Below are positions 46,347 to 55,981 of a DNA stretch of 64,000 bases, one piece after another. The position numbers and the translations under genes are program-made. The notes beneath the pieces are model-generated. The model searched no databases, had not been told where the DNA came from, and saw only the letters and a list, made by a program, of their open reading frames with translations. Source of the DNA: Knufia peltigerae (lineage: Eukaryota; Ascomycota; Eurotiomycetes; Chaetothyriales; Trichomeriaceae); NCBI GenBank assembly GCA_030247855.1, contig JAPDRN010000142.1, positions 1 through 64,000 on the forward strand, written 5' to 3'. Every line of letters begins with the position of its first letter. Positions within the stretch are counted from its first letter, which is position 1.

Positions 46347-48336
46347 CTCATGGCTTCGTAGCCCGAGAGTTTTGTAGAGAAGTTGGGGGGGTGGCAGGGT
46401 TTGCCGGGCAGGTGGAGGGAACAACCGATCGAGACTGCGGTTTTCTTTCTGACGGACAGAAGGCCCCGGCGAGGACTTGTCAATTGTCAGATTCCCCAGT
46501 GGGTGTTGGAGAGAGCGATCTCGGGGGCGCGCAGGTTCTTTGACTTTTTCAGCACAGCGACCGGGCGTCACTTGGTTCGAGATGGAGGCTTTCCCGCGGG
46601 CAATAATGTCAGGCTAGAAACTACGCCATCGCTTAGTGCGGCCGCGAGTTGAGGGGGGGATATAACGGACAAGAAGGTGGGGTTGTGAAGACAAAGACAA
46701 CAATTGGTGGTGTTAGGGTAAAGCGATGCAATGAGGACTGATGGTTATTGCAAAACTCGTTGAGCGGATGTGAGTGCTGGATCTGGTGGGATATAAAAGG
46801 CATATATGGAGTAAGACTGGATTGCTACTCCGTAATGCAGGGCCTCAATTATGATGTATTTTACCATCGTAAGTGTGCGACAATGTGGCATGGGTGCCCT
46901 ATCATCGAAGACAAGATCAAAGACTGTACCTAGGTATTCTCTTCTGAAGGTATTCGTACACCTATCTCATTAGGCCTATTATATTCATACAGAGTGCTCC
47001 TACGGAGTACCTCAATCACCTCCAGAACCTAAGAAATGTCCTAGGTGCACTTCTGTAGCAATCACACTCGCAACGAGCGTCTACCGTTGATAAAGCACAG
47101 ATACGTGAAGTAACGAGGTACCTCAGTACCTTGGTAGATACTTACGGAGTGTTTGTTCTCCTATGATTTAATCCAAGACCTCTCATCTCATCAAGAATTA
47201 TCTCCTCGAAAGCTATCCGTACTCGTATTTTTATAAACCGAGAGCAACTACGAAGCAGACCTGACCGCTATCACCTCTGGCTGATAACCAAGAGGCCATG
47301 CACTCAAGTCTAGGCGCCATGGTAGGTACATTCCCTCCGATCTAGAGCAAGGCTGAGTGATTTCTCGAGCCTCGTCGAGACGATGTCGCGCCTGGTGTTG
47401 TAAGGGGGCTCCTTGGTAATGGAAAAATCCCGGCATTTGTCTTGAAACGAGTCACCGCAATCCGCCTTACTCACAGAGCAATACGGAGTACTTTTCATTG
47501 AATCCCGAGGCTTTTATCGAGTCCGACGGGGCCGACTTGAGGCTGATAGAGACTTCCACGTAGTTGCGAATGCGCGAGTACAGTCCGTCCTCAATCGCCG
47601 TACCTGCGGTAGGATCTGCAAATCAACGGATGGAAGAGTGTGTCTCGCAAAACAACGCCACAGGATCCTGAGTATGGAAGCCTGAATTACTCAGGGACAG
47701 TGGCTACGTGGGCGAAAATAGCTTAGCAATACTCGTTGCTCCGTAGTCCGTAGAAATCTCATGGTTCTCCGCCTGTCATATAACGATCCAGTCATGATGT
47801 GTTTCGTTGAGCGCCAACGGATGGTTTGCCGACGTCGACTCTGTAATTCATTCTCGTCCTCATATCGTCCTCATATTTGTTGTTGATGATCCCTACTTGC
47901 ATTCATTCCTTCGGATCCCAGCCTGCCATATCAATCACTTCATCTCTGATTTCTTGATCAATCAACACGACGACCGCCTTTCGATGGCGGGTTAAGCATG
48001 GCAAATTTGCCCGCCCGATCTACCACCTCAACCAACGGACGAAACGCAGGCACATCACTTGCTCCAGACCACCAACTCGCAACTTCCCACACAGCACCTT
48101 CTCCCCACAGAAACAGGTACTGCTCGCTATTCACTCTCCTTTTATTCACCGGCCTGCGTTGAAACCCTTATTGCGTTGCTGCAGATTAGTCTGTCTACAC
48201 TGCCTTCTCTACCGGCCTTTGACATCCAGACCAGACATCAAACTGCCTGCCTGTCCACTCCTTTTTATTTCTGCATTTTTGTTCATCTCTGCTTTTTTAC
48301 ATCCATCTCCATCGTTCTTGATGGGACTGATCACTC
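46347..48336. other. Long intergenic region
   Basis: Two kilobases between divergent genes. No coding frame is convincing. Exact TACGGAGTA copies start at 46826, 47001 and 47482, with partial copies at 47143 and 47739, the densest set in the window. The final 300 bp are a pyrimidine-rich leader of the HECT ligase, where short uORFs may occur. Confidence 0.5.
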
Positions 48337-51300
48337 ATGTCTCGCAGAGTTACTCGCTCTTCTGTGAGGCTCGCAGCAGAGGCTGCCGCTCCCGATTCTT
48401 CCATCGATCAACCCACCCATCCACCTCCTTCCGCCTCCCGAAAACGAAAAGCATCGAGCCGTCGGACATCTGACCCTGTTGAGCAACCTGACGAAACAAG
48501 TCCTTCATCCACTCGACGAGGTGGCAAGAGACAAAAGTTGACGGAATCTGAGAGCACGGTTGCCCAACCCAGCTCTAAAAGCAGTCGGAGGAGGGGGCCA
48601 GCGAACGAGCCGGAAATGTCTAACAATGGGTTCGTGAACAGTCGAACGATGGACATGAACAAGTTGGCTGATAGGTTTAGTTCATCTTCAAAATATACCG
48701 ACGAATCGATTAAACAGACTTCCTCCAAATCAGCCTCTAGACGTCCGTCCAGTCGAGGCAACAAGAAGAGCCCACCAGGTATCGTCGCATCAATTAGTAA
48801 TAGCGGACCCCTTCTAACAACATCTACAGACGCTTCGCCTCCAGGGTCTGTGCCTGCACCTCGCCGACAGAAGAAACGCTTGGCCAAGAAAGACCAGGAT
48901 GTTGCCATGAAAGACGACGAGGAAGAGAATGAGAAGACTGGAAGAGACACAACCCCACCACCCCATCGACCCAACGACGATAGTATCGACGAGGACGATC
49001 AGAGCGGTATGGATGACGATGATGGCCCCGACCCATTTTCTGCCGCCTTATTTGGCTCGGGTCGAGGCCCTTCAGGCCTATCGAATACGCTAAGAGCATT
49101 GAGCGGGATGATGAGCGGCATGTCATCAAGACTTAGAGACATATTGAACAATCTCCGACAAGTTGATAATCCGACCATGCAGATGGTGGCTTTGGAAGAA
49201 CTGTCGAATCTCTTGCTCGTTTCAAATGAAGACAACCTATCTGGTCAATTCTCGCCAGATCCGTATGTCAAGGAATTGGTGGCTCTGATGCAACCAAATC
49301 CTCTTACAGGCGAAGAAAATCCGGAAATGATGCTGTTGGCCTGCCGTTGTATCGCCAACTTGATGGAGGCTATGAGAGGGTCTGTGGCCAACGTGGTGTA
49401 TGGCGGCGCCGTCCCTGTTCTGTGCCAAAAGCTGCTTGATATCCAGTACATCGATGTTGCCGAGCAGGCCTTGAGCACATTATCCAAGATCTCTGTCGAC
49501 TTTCCTGCATCGATCGTTCGCGAAGGTGGCCTAACTGCCTGCCTACAATTTCTTGACTTCTTCGCCACTGGCACACAGCGAACAGCTGTCACAACAGCAG
49601 CAAACTGCTGTCGAAACATCCCACATGATTCCTTTCCTGTTATACGAGATGTCATGCCAATTCTCCTCAATGTCTTGTCTAGCCACGACCAAAAGGTCGT
49701 CGAGCAGGGCTGTCTTTGTGTCACAAGAGTCATCGATAGTTTCAAACGAAGCCCAGACAAGCTCGAGCAACTGGTCGATCCACCGCTGCTTCGAGCTATT
49801 CTTGGGCTTCTCCTTCCAGGCACCACGAACTTGATCGGGGCCAATATCCATACAGAATTCCTCCGGGTGCTTGCAATCGTCGCTCGGGCAAGTCCACGCC
49901 TGTCCACAGAACTTCTGAAGATGAATGTGGTCGACACATTGTATCAAATTCTCACAGGAGTTTCGCCTCCGTCTGAAACTGCTGATGCTGCCTCGAAGAT
50001 CGACAGCGTTGTCATCATGCAAGCTCTCATCCATAGACCTCGAGAACAGATATTCGAGACCCTCAACGTTATCTGCGAGCTCCTCCCACTTCCCAAGTTC
50101 GAGGATGACTCTGCATTTGACGGGTATGACGATATGGAAGGTGACTTTTCTGGCGACGATGAGACACCAACAGAATCTTCTCGGACGGAGCAAAGAATCA
50201 GGTTGCTCGAAGGCTGCAAAGATGAAACCCGTAGATTCGCTATGATTCTACTCCCCACATTGACCGATGCCTACTCAAGCACCGTCAACCTGACCGTTCG
50301 ACAAAAGGTTCTCGTCGCTCAGCTGAAAATCCTCTGCAATCTCGAAACTTCTGTTATTGAGGATGCCCTTCGACCAGTGCCCTATGCATCCTTCCTCGCC
50401 TCAATCTTGTCCCAGGAGGATCACCCGAGCTTGGTCATGTTCGCACTGCAAGCATCTGTTCTCCTCTTTGACAAACTTGAAGGAATTTACCAGTATCAGT
50501 TCCATCGCGAGGGTGTCATTAGTGAGATTAAGAAACTTGCCAGCAGAACCCTCGAAAAGGATAGAAAACTCTCACACGGTTCGACAACGGAACCAAGTGG
50601 CGAGGCTGAGGGCAGTTCAGAATCGAAAACTGCCTCGAGTGCACAGAATTACAAGGGCGACGAGGCTAACCGTGAGCTCGAAGACGACGAAGACGAAGAC
50701 CTAGACCAAGATGTCGAGGAACATGGAGACGATGAGGACGAGGACGAGGACGGAGATGAAGATGACAATGATGAAGATCAAGACGAAGACGATATGGCCG
50801 CCAGACATGACCACGATATGGACGATTCTCAGAGCTCAGATTCCTCAGATGATAATGAACTGACCTCTCCTCTCACAGCGTCCGGACTCTCGGACTTGGT
50901 CATTACGAGAGCGAAGAATTTCTTGGAAAAGTACGATACAGCCAAGGGGAAAGAAATGAAGGAGAAGGCATCCAAGATACGGGAGGATCTCCATAAGTTG
51001 GCGACTGACATCGACTCTTACTATCAGCAAAACCCCCAGGTTGAATCGAGCAATCAGCTGTTCAAACGTCTTGCCAGCTATTTCGACGGCGATGCTCTCG
51101 AGAGTATCACAAGCTCAGAGTTATTAGACTCTGGTGTAATTCGTGCTCTTGTGGAAGCATTGTCCGGAGATGCGCCAGGAAGCCCCAGTGCTGCCAGAAC
51201 ACACTTCATCTCGGCATTCATGGAGTCTATCAACGAAGCGAAGATCAAGACGACTGCTGCCTCGTCCAACCCAACAGCGTTTAGTGTTTTGATCCAGAAA

Positions 51301-54012
51301 CTGCAGGATTTGCTTAGCCGTGCTGAACATTTCGAGGTATTGACGGTCAACAACAATGCTTCAGAAAATAGCAGGAGTAGCTCGACGTCCATGCTTTCTC
51401 GCCAGCTACGGTTAAGACTCTCTGCAGACGCTAACAGCGACATACCCCCTACATATCGCGAGATGATTGTCTCTATACATGCTATTGCGACCTTCAAAGC
51501 TTTGGACGACTATTTGCGTCCACGTTTCAGCATCTCTGATCGACCCGCTTCGGCCCAACGACGCAGAGATATGCTACAGCAATTGGCCAAGGCCCGTCTT
51601 GCACATCTGTCCGGGGCTGCAGAATCAGGATTACTGTCTCCTTTTGGGCAAGAATTGGGTTCTCCGTTACCTCCAAGCGAGGCTCGATCTGCTTCTCGTC
51701 TGTCTTCCCGGACCAAGCAGCATGCTGACGACAACGAGAAGCCGGCGGAGGAAAAGGCAGCAGAGCAACCAAAGAATCAGCGCTCTGGTCGACGGAGTCA
51801 AGCGTCCTCGTCCAAGCAACAACCTCATGTTCCAGAGCCGAGTACCGAAGAAGAGACTGCAAAACTGGAATGCGCGGACGAGAGAGTTCTCGATGATGAA
51901 GACACTGCTGGAGGTGAAGACGAAAATGCTCTGGAGGCCTTCGTTGATGGTATGGAAGAGGATATGTCTGAAGAGGATATGCCTGAACCCGGTGCTGTCA
52001 ACATGGAAGTCGGGTCTACCGGAAAGGTTACAGCTCGTCAAGAAGATGGGACACGGGTCTATACTCCACAGCCAGGAACCCCAGTTCCAGGAACAACCCG
52101 CCCTCCTTCTTCAGGACAGTCGCCAGGACCATTGCCAGCTGCGGGCACACGTCAGTCGTATGCGGCAGCACTTGCTGCAACCCCGCAAGATTGGCACATT
52201 GAATTCAGCATTGATGGAAAAGCAATTCCCAACAACACAACAATCTATCGAGCGGTCCACCACAATCGTGACCAACCACGAGATCCTTCATCTCGCAGCG
52301 TCTGGTCTGGAATACATACTGTGAAATTCAGAAAGGTTCGGGGTCCTCCTCCTGACACATCCAATCTCTCTTCGCCAAATGAAACGGAAAAGCAGGGCAG
52401 TGACGGCCTACCAGCATCACTTGATGGGCATCCTGTTACGTCGTCGATCCTTGCTTTGCTCCGAATCCTGCACGAGCTGAACGCAAACCTGGACGAAATC
52501 AAGGAAGACATGAGTCAGACTGGCATTGAAGTCTACAAAGAGCCGCTTGCATCATTCATCAACACCAAGCTCACCGCTAAGATGAACAGACAACTCGAAG
52601 AACCACTAATCGTCGCTAGCAACTGTCTGCCTGACTGGAGTGAAGATCTTGCGAGATCATTCCCATTTTTGTTCCCTTTCGAAACTCGACATCTCTTTTT
52701 GCAGTCAACCTCATTTGGGTACTCACGCTCAATGATTCGATGGCAGAACAATCAATCCGAGAACGATGAACGTCAAGATCGCCGTCGGGATGACCGTCCT
52801 ATTTTGGGTCGACCTCAGCGCCAGAAGGTTCGCATATCCCGCCATCGTATCTTGGAGTCTGCCATGAAGGTTATGGACATGTATGGCGCCTCTCCAAGCG
52901 TCCTGGAAGTCGAATATTTCGAAGAGGTTGGTACTGGTCTCGGCCCAACACTTGAGTTCTATTCGACTGTGTCTAAAGAGTTCTCCAAAAAGAAGTTGAA
53001 GATGTGGAGAGAGAACGATTCAGCGGCTACGGACCAGTTTGCTTTCGGAAAGAATGGCCTCTTCCCAGCGCCTATGAGCGAGGCAGATACTCACACAGAC
53101 GCGGGCAAGAAGCTGTTGTTGCTCTTCAAAACTCTCGGAAAATTTGTGGCCCGGTCGATGCTCGATTCCAGAATCATCGATATCTCTTTCAGCCCGACAT
53201 TCTTTCGAGTGGGAGGCATATCCAACGTAGCTCCATCGATTGGTCTGCTGCGTACTGTCGACCAGGATCTTGCAAATTCCCTCGCGCAATTACAACAATA
53301 TGTGAAGGCTAAGACCAAAATCGAACTCGATGCATCTTTGACAGAGTTGGAAAAGGCAAATAACATAGAGAACCTTACCATTCGAGGAGCAAAGGTTGAA
53401 GATATGATGCTCGACTTCACTCTCCCTGGGTACCCAAGCATTGATCTGCGTGAGAAAGGCTCTGATATCAGTGTCACCACGGAAAATGTACAAGACTACA
53501 TCGACCAGGTATTGGACATGAGTCTTGGACGAGGAGTACGATCACAAATCGAGGCATTCCAGACAGGGTTCTCGCAAGTGTTCTCGTTCACCACCCTCAA
53601 AGCTTTCACGCCGGACGAACTGGTCATGCTATTTGGGCGTGTCGAAGAGGACTGGTCGATGGAGACTCTGACGGACTCAGTCAAAGCAGACCACGGCTTC
53701 AACATGGATAGCAAGAGTGTCAAGAATCTCTTGCAGACAATGTCGGAACTCAATCCGGCTCAACGACGAGATTTCTTACAGTTTGTCACCGGTAGTCCCA
53801 AGCTTCCTATCGGCGGATTTAAGAGTCTTACACCAATGTTCACCGTCGTGTGCAAGCCAAGTGAGGCGCCCTACACATCAGACGACTATTTGCCCAGTGT
53901 CATGACTTGTGTCAACTATTTGAAATTGCCCGACTACAGCAGTCAGGCCGTGCTAAAGAAAAGATTATTTGTTGCTATCCGAGAAGGACAGGGTGCTTTC
54001 CACTTATCCTAG
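48337..54012 (+). CDS. UFD4: HECT-type E3 ubiquitin ligase, Ufd4/TRIP12 family
   Basis: A single uninterrupted frame of 1891 residues. The first 250 residues are basic/Ser-rich and disordered. An armadillo-like region follows (ALEELSNLLLVSNEDNLSGQ, CLCVTRVIDSFKRSPDKLEQ, IHTEFLRVLAIVARASPRLS). A long acidic run lies near residues 785-830 (DEDEDEDGDEDDNDEDQDED). Another conserved block has IEFSIDGKAIPNNTTIYRAV. The HECT domain occupies the last 350-400 residues, with LEVEYFEEVGTGLGPTLEFY, FKTLGKFVARSMLDSRIIDI and the catalytic cysteine in SVMTCVNYLKLPDYS (about C1858). Ufd4/TRIP12 ligases ubiquitinate ubiquitin-fusion-degradation substrates and extend chains with K29 linkages. Length exceeds yeast Ufd4 (about 1480), mainly in linkers. 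No intron over 5.7 kb is unusual for this genome. Confidence 0.96.
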   Translation: MSRRVTRSSVRLAAEAAAPDSSIDQPTHPPPSASRKRKASSRRTSDPVEQPDETSPSSTRRGGKRQKLTESESTVAQPSSKSSRRRGPANEPEMSNNGFVNSRTMDMNKLADRFSSSSKYTDESIKQTSSKSASRRPSSRGNKKSPPGIVASISNSGPLLTTSTDASPPGSVPAPRRQKKRLAKKDQDVAMKDDEEENEKTGRDTTPPPHRPNDDSIDEDDQSGMDDDDGPDPFSAALFGSGRGPSGLSNTLRALSGMMSGMSSRLRDILNNLRQVDNPTMQMVALEELSNLLLVSNEDNLSGQFSPDPYVKELVALMQPNPLTGEENPEMMLLACRCIANLMEAMRGSVANVVYGGAVPVLCQKLLDIQYIDVAEQALSTLSKISVDFPASIVREGGLTACLQFLDFFATGTQRTAVTTAANCCRNIPHDSFPVIRDVMPILLNVLSSHDQKVVEQGCLCVTRVIDSFKRSPDKLEQLVDPPLLRAILGLLLPGTTNLIGANIHTEFLRVLAIVARASPRLSTELLKMNVVDTLYQILTGVSPPSETADAASKIDSVVIMQALIHRPREQIFETLNVICELLPLPKFEDDSAFDGYDDMEGDFSGDDETPTESSRTEQRIRLLEGCKDETRRFAMILLPTLTDAYSSTVNLTVRQKVLVAQLKILCNLETSVIEDALRPVPYASFLASILSQEDHPSLVMFALQASVLLFDKLEGIYQYQFHREGVISEIKKLASRTLEKDRKLSHGSTTEPSGEAEGSSESKTASSAQNYKGDEANRELEDDEDEDLDQDVEEHGDDEDEDEDGDEDDNDEDQDEDDMAARHDHDMDDSQSSDSSDDNELTSPLTASGLSDLVITRAKNFLEKYDTAKGKEMKEKASKIREDLHKLATDIDSYYQQNPQVESSNQLFKRLASYFDGDALESITSSELLDSGVIRALVEALSGDAPGSPSAARTHFISAFMESINEAKIKTTAASSNPTAFSVLIQKLQDLLSRAEHFEVLTVNNNASENSRSSSTSMLSRQLRLRLSADANSDIPPTYREMIVSIHAIATFKALDDYLRPRFSISDRPASAQRRRDMLQQLAKARLAHLSGAAESGLLSPFGQELGSPLPPSEARSASRLSSRTKQHADDNEKPAEEKAAEQPKNQRSGRRSQASSSKQQPHVPEPSTEEETAKLECADERVLDDEDTAGGEDENALEAFVDGMEEDMSEEDMPEPGAVNMEVGSTGKVTARQEDGTRVYTPQPGTPVPGTTRPPSSGQSPGPLPAAGTRQSYAAALAATPQDWHIEFSIDGKAIPNNTTIYRAVHHNRDQPRDPSSRSVWSGIHTVKFRKVRGPPPDTSNLSSPNETEKQGSDGLPASLDGHPVTSSILALLRILHELNANLDEIKEDMSQTGIEVYKEPLASFINTKLTAKMNRQLEEPLIVASNCLPDWSEDLARSFPFLFPFETRHLFLQSTSFGYSRSMIRWQNNQSENDERQDRRRDDRPILGRPQRQKVRISRHRILESAMKVMDMYGASPSVLEVEYFEEVGTGLGPTLEFYSTVSKEFSKKKLKMWRENDSAATDQFAFGKNGLFPAPMSEADTHTDAGKKLLLLFKTLGKFVARSMLDSRIIDISFSPTFFRVGGISNVAPSIGLLRTVDQDLANSLAQLQQYVKAKTKIELDASLTELEKANNIENLTIRGAKVEDMMLDFTLPGYPSIDLREKGSDISVTTENVQDYIDQVLDMSLGRGVRSQIEAFQTGFSQVFSFTTLKAFTPDELVMLFGRVEEDWSMETLTDSVKADHGFNMDSKSVKNLLQTMSELNPAQRRDFLQFVTGSPKLPIGGFKSLTPMFTVVCKPSEAPYTSDDYLPSVMTCVNYLKLPDYSSQAVLKKRLFVAIREGQGAFHLS

Positions 54013-54940
54013 TGGCGACAAAAACATATTCTAGCCGCTGACAAAAGCGCCCCATGCTTGGAGAATTCGGTTGCAGCAGGGCTAGAACAGCGTGGGGGTG
54101 CTTGTGATTTGCCTGATGGCGTGAGGGGCTCAGCGAGCTGGTGAGACGAGGTCGAGATGAAGAAGTTGCGTCGCAGTAATTGAAATACTGCTTTTTGATA
54201 AATTGCACGAAGGATTCAAATGGGACAAGGCGTTTGAGACCAGTGCATTGATTGCATTAGGCACGGAGTTTTCGGGTCACTAATTCCATTCCCTCCTAAA
54301 GCAAAGGGTTGGACGTTTGTTAGGACTGGGGCAACAGATGACGAGCGGAAGGTCTCGACGATGGTCAATAGGATCGTGTGTGTCCTGTTTTTTTCTATTT
54401 TGCCCCCAATTCCCCAATGATCATGAGAAAACCAGCACAGAGAAAGTATGAATATTCCCCTTCATAGCAGTCATAGTACCCTCACTATGTACCTATTCAA
54501 TGACCCCCAAATGATGAACACGAACGTCAAAACATGAAATCCTTTCTTCTTTCGTGTCCAGTTCGTTGAATTGTAAAGACATGCCAAGTACGGAGTAGGT
54601 GGACGATGATATGTAATCAGCAATGTGCCACGTATCGCATAAAAGAAGGGCGAGCTTAAGCTAATCTAGTGTAGAGAGGTAACAGCGCATATTTGTCTAG
54701 TTCCCAACGCCCGCCCTCTTTTTTCTTATACCATGTTGAGTGAGTGAACCCCGACCAACCAAAATCCGGAGGGAGGAGGGAGGCTTGCATGCAGGCAGAC
54801 CTTGCTTGTTGTGGGGGAAGTCGGGTCCTACTACTCGCCAGAGAAGGGAAACTTGCAACTATGGGGGGGAGGGGGGGAAGTTTTCTTCTTCTGGGTTGGT
54901 CCGCTCTCTTTTTTTTTATTTTTCTTCTCGCAAGGTCATT
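54013..54940. other. Intergenic, convergent 3' flanks
   Basis: The HECT ligase (plus) and a membrane protein gene (minus) converge. G-rich (GGGGGGGAGGGGGGGAAG near 54863) and T-rich tracts occur, and TACGGAGTA lies at 54589. No gene is supported. Confidence 0.5.
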
Positions 54941-55981
54941 TCAAGAGTAGCGAGACGAAACAGGTGGGAGAGTCTGGGTCGGTCTCTGGATGTCGACATC
55001 ACTACCACCACCACCACCACCACCACCACCACCACCAGCAACGTCGTACCAACCCTGAGTCCGGCCCGGACCTTGTTGTTGTTGTTGGTGGTGGTGGTGC
55101 CAATTGCCATCCGTGACGGCGGTGCCCGAACCAGAACCTGTCCTTGTCCTCTCACCTCTACGACCGCCGTGGTGACTTGGTTTCTGCCGTGCCTTCATCG
55201 ACAGGGATCTGCCTAGACTCATGGCTCTGGTGGTGTTGGAGCGTGCCCGTCCGGGCGGCACGGTCGGTGCCGAGTCGGACGACAATGATCGCGGGAGAGA
55301 AAACTGAGCCAGTTTCTCCGACTGTACGCGCCTGATGATGCTGTGGCGCCTGAGGTTGCGCAGGGCGATGAGAAACAGGGCAAAGTGGCACAGCCAGACG
55401 GCGGCGCCAAAGACGATCCCGGCCAGCTGCAGGCGGCCCACGATGTACAAGACGGGCTGGCACTCTCGGGCGAAGACGTTGAGCATGGTGTCGCAAGGCA
55501 CGCCGCCCGACTGGGTGCGCGTGGCGGGGCGCCAGAAGCGGAACAGCGAGCCGTATGCGGCCAGGATGAGGGAGGCGAACAGGGTGGCCAGGATCAGCGC
55601 GGACGACAGCGCGTGGAGGATGAGCGGCAAGGGTCTGCCGCCGGCGGTGACTGCCTCCGCGGGTCCTCGTTGCCGACGGGTGGTGCGGTTGTGGACGAGC
55701 GTGGCGGCGTGGTAGACCAAGGCAAAGACAAGAGGGCCCAGGGGCATGCCGTCCGTCCAGTCGCCTCGATTGGGGCCGGTGTTGTGGAAGAAATTGCTGT
55801 TCCAGTGTGGGATGGCGGCCGCGAAGAGAGAGGTGGCGAGGAGGCTGGCCACGAGACTCGCCATGTGGAGCGTGCTGGTGAGGTGTTTGCGAAACATGCG
55901 TGGTCCGGGTCGAGGACGCTCTTCAAACATGTCGTAGGAGGAGGGGTAGGTTGCAACGGGAATGCGTTCCTTCGTGAGCAT
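54941..55981 (-). CDS. Four-TM membrane protein (MARVEL-like topology) with Gly and His/Gln runs
   Basis: A single exon encodes 346 residues from the ATG at 55981. Four hydrophobic segments are visible: HMASLVASLLATSLFAAAIP (about residue 39), LGPLVFALVYHAATLVHN (about 80), LSSALILATLFASLILAAYG (about 125) and GIVFGAAVWLCHFALFLIAL (about 187). Both termini would face the cytosol. An Arg/Ser-rich tail follows (RRHSIIRRVQSEKLAQFSLP) and then low-complexity HHHHQQQQQ and a run of 11 glycines near the C-terminus, encoded by trinucleotide repeats. Fungal proteins with this MARVEL-like arrangement are common and uncharacterised. The coding part is notably GC-rich compared with neighbours. Function unknown. 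Confidence 0.75.
   Translation of the reverse strand: MLTKERIPVATYPSSYDMFEERPRPGPRMFRKHLTSTLHMASLVASLLATSLFAAAIPHWNSNFFHNTGPNRGDWTDGMPLGPLVFALVYHAATLVHNRTTRRQRGPAEAVTAGGRPLPLILHALSSALILATLFASLILAAYGSLFRFWRPATRTQSGGVPCDTMLNVFARECQPVLYIVGRLQLAGIVFGAAVWLCHFALFLIALRNLRRHSIIRRVQSEKLAQFSLPRSLSSDSAPTVPPGRARSNTTRAMSLGRSLSMKARQKPSHHGGRRGERTRTGSGSGTAVTDGNWHHHHQQQQQGPGRTQGWYDVAGGGGGGGGGGGSDVDIQRPTQTLPPVSSRYS
55004..55036 (+). repeat. (ACC)11 trinucleotide microsatellite
   Basis: Eleven perfect ACC units on the plus strand. They encode the glycine run of the minus-strand membrane protein. A second impure tract, (TTG)5 followed by (GTG)4, at 55073-55098 encodes the His/Gln run. Confidence 0.9.
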
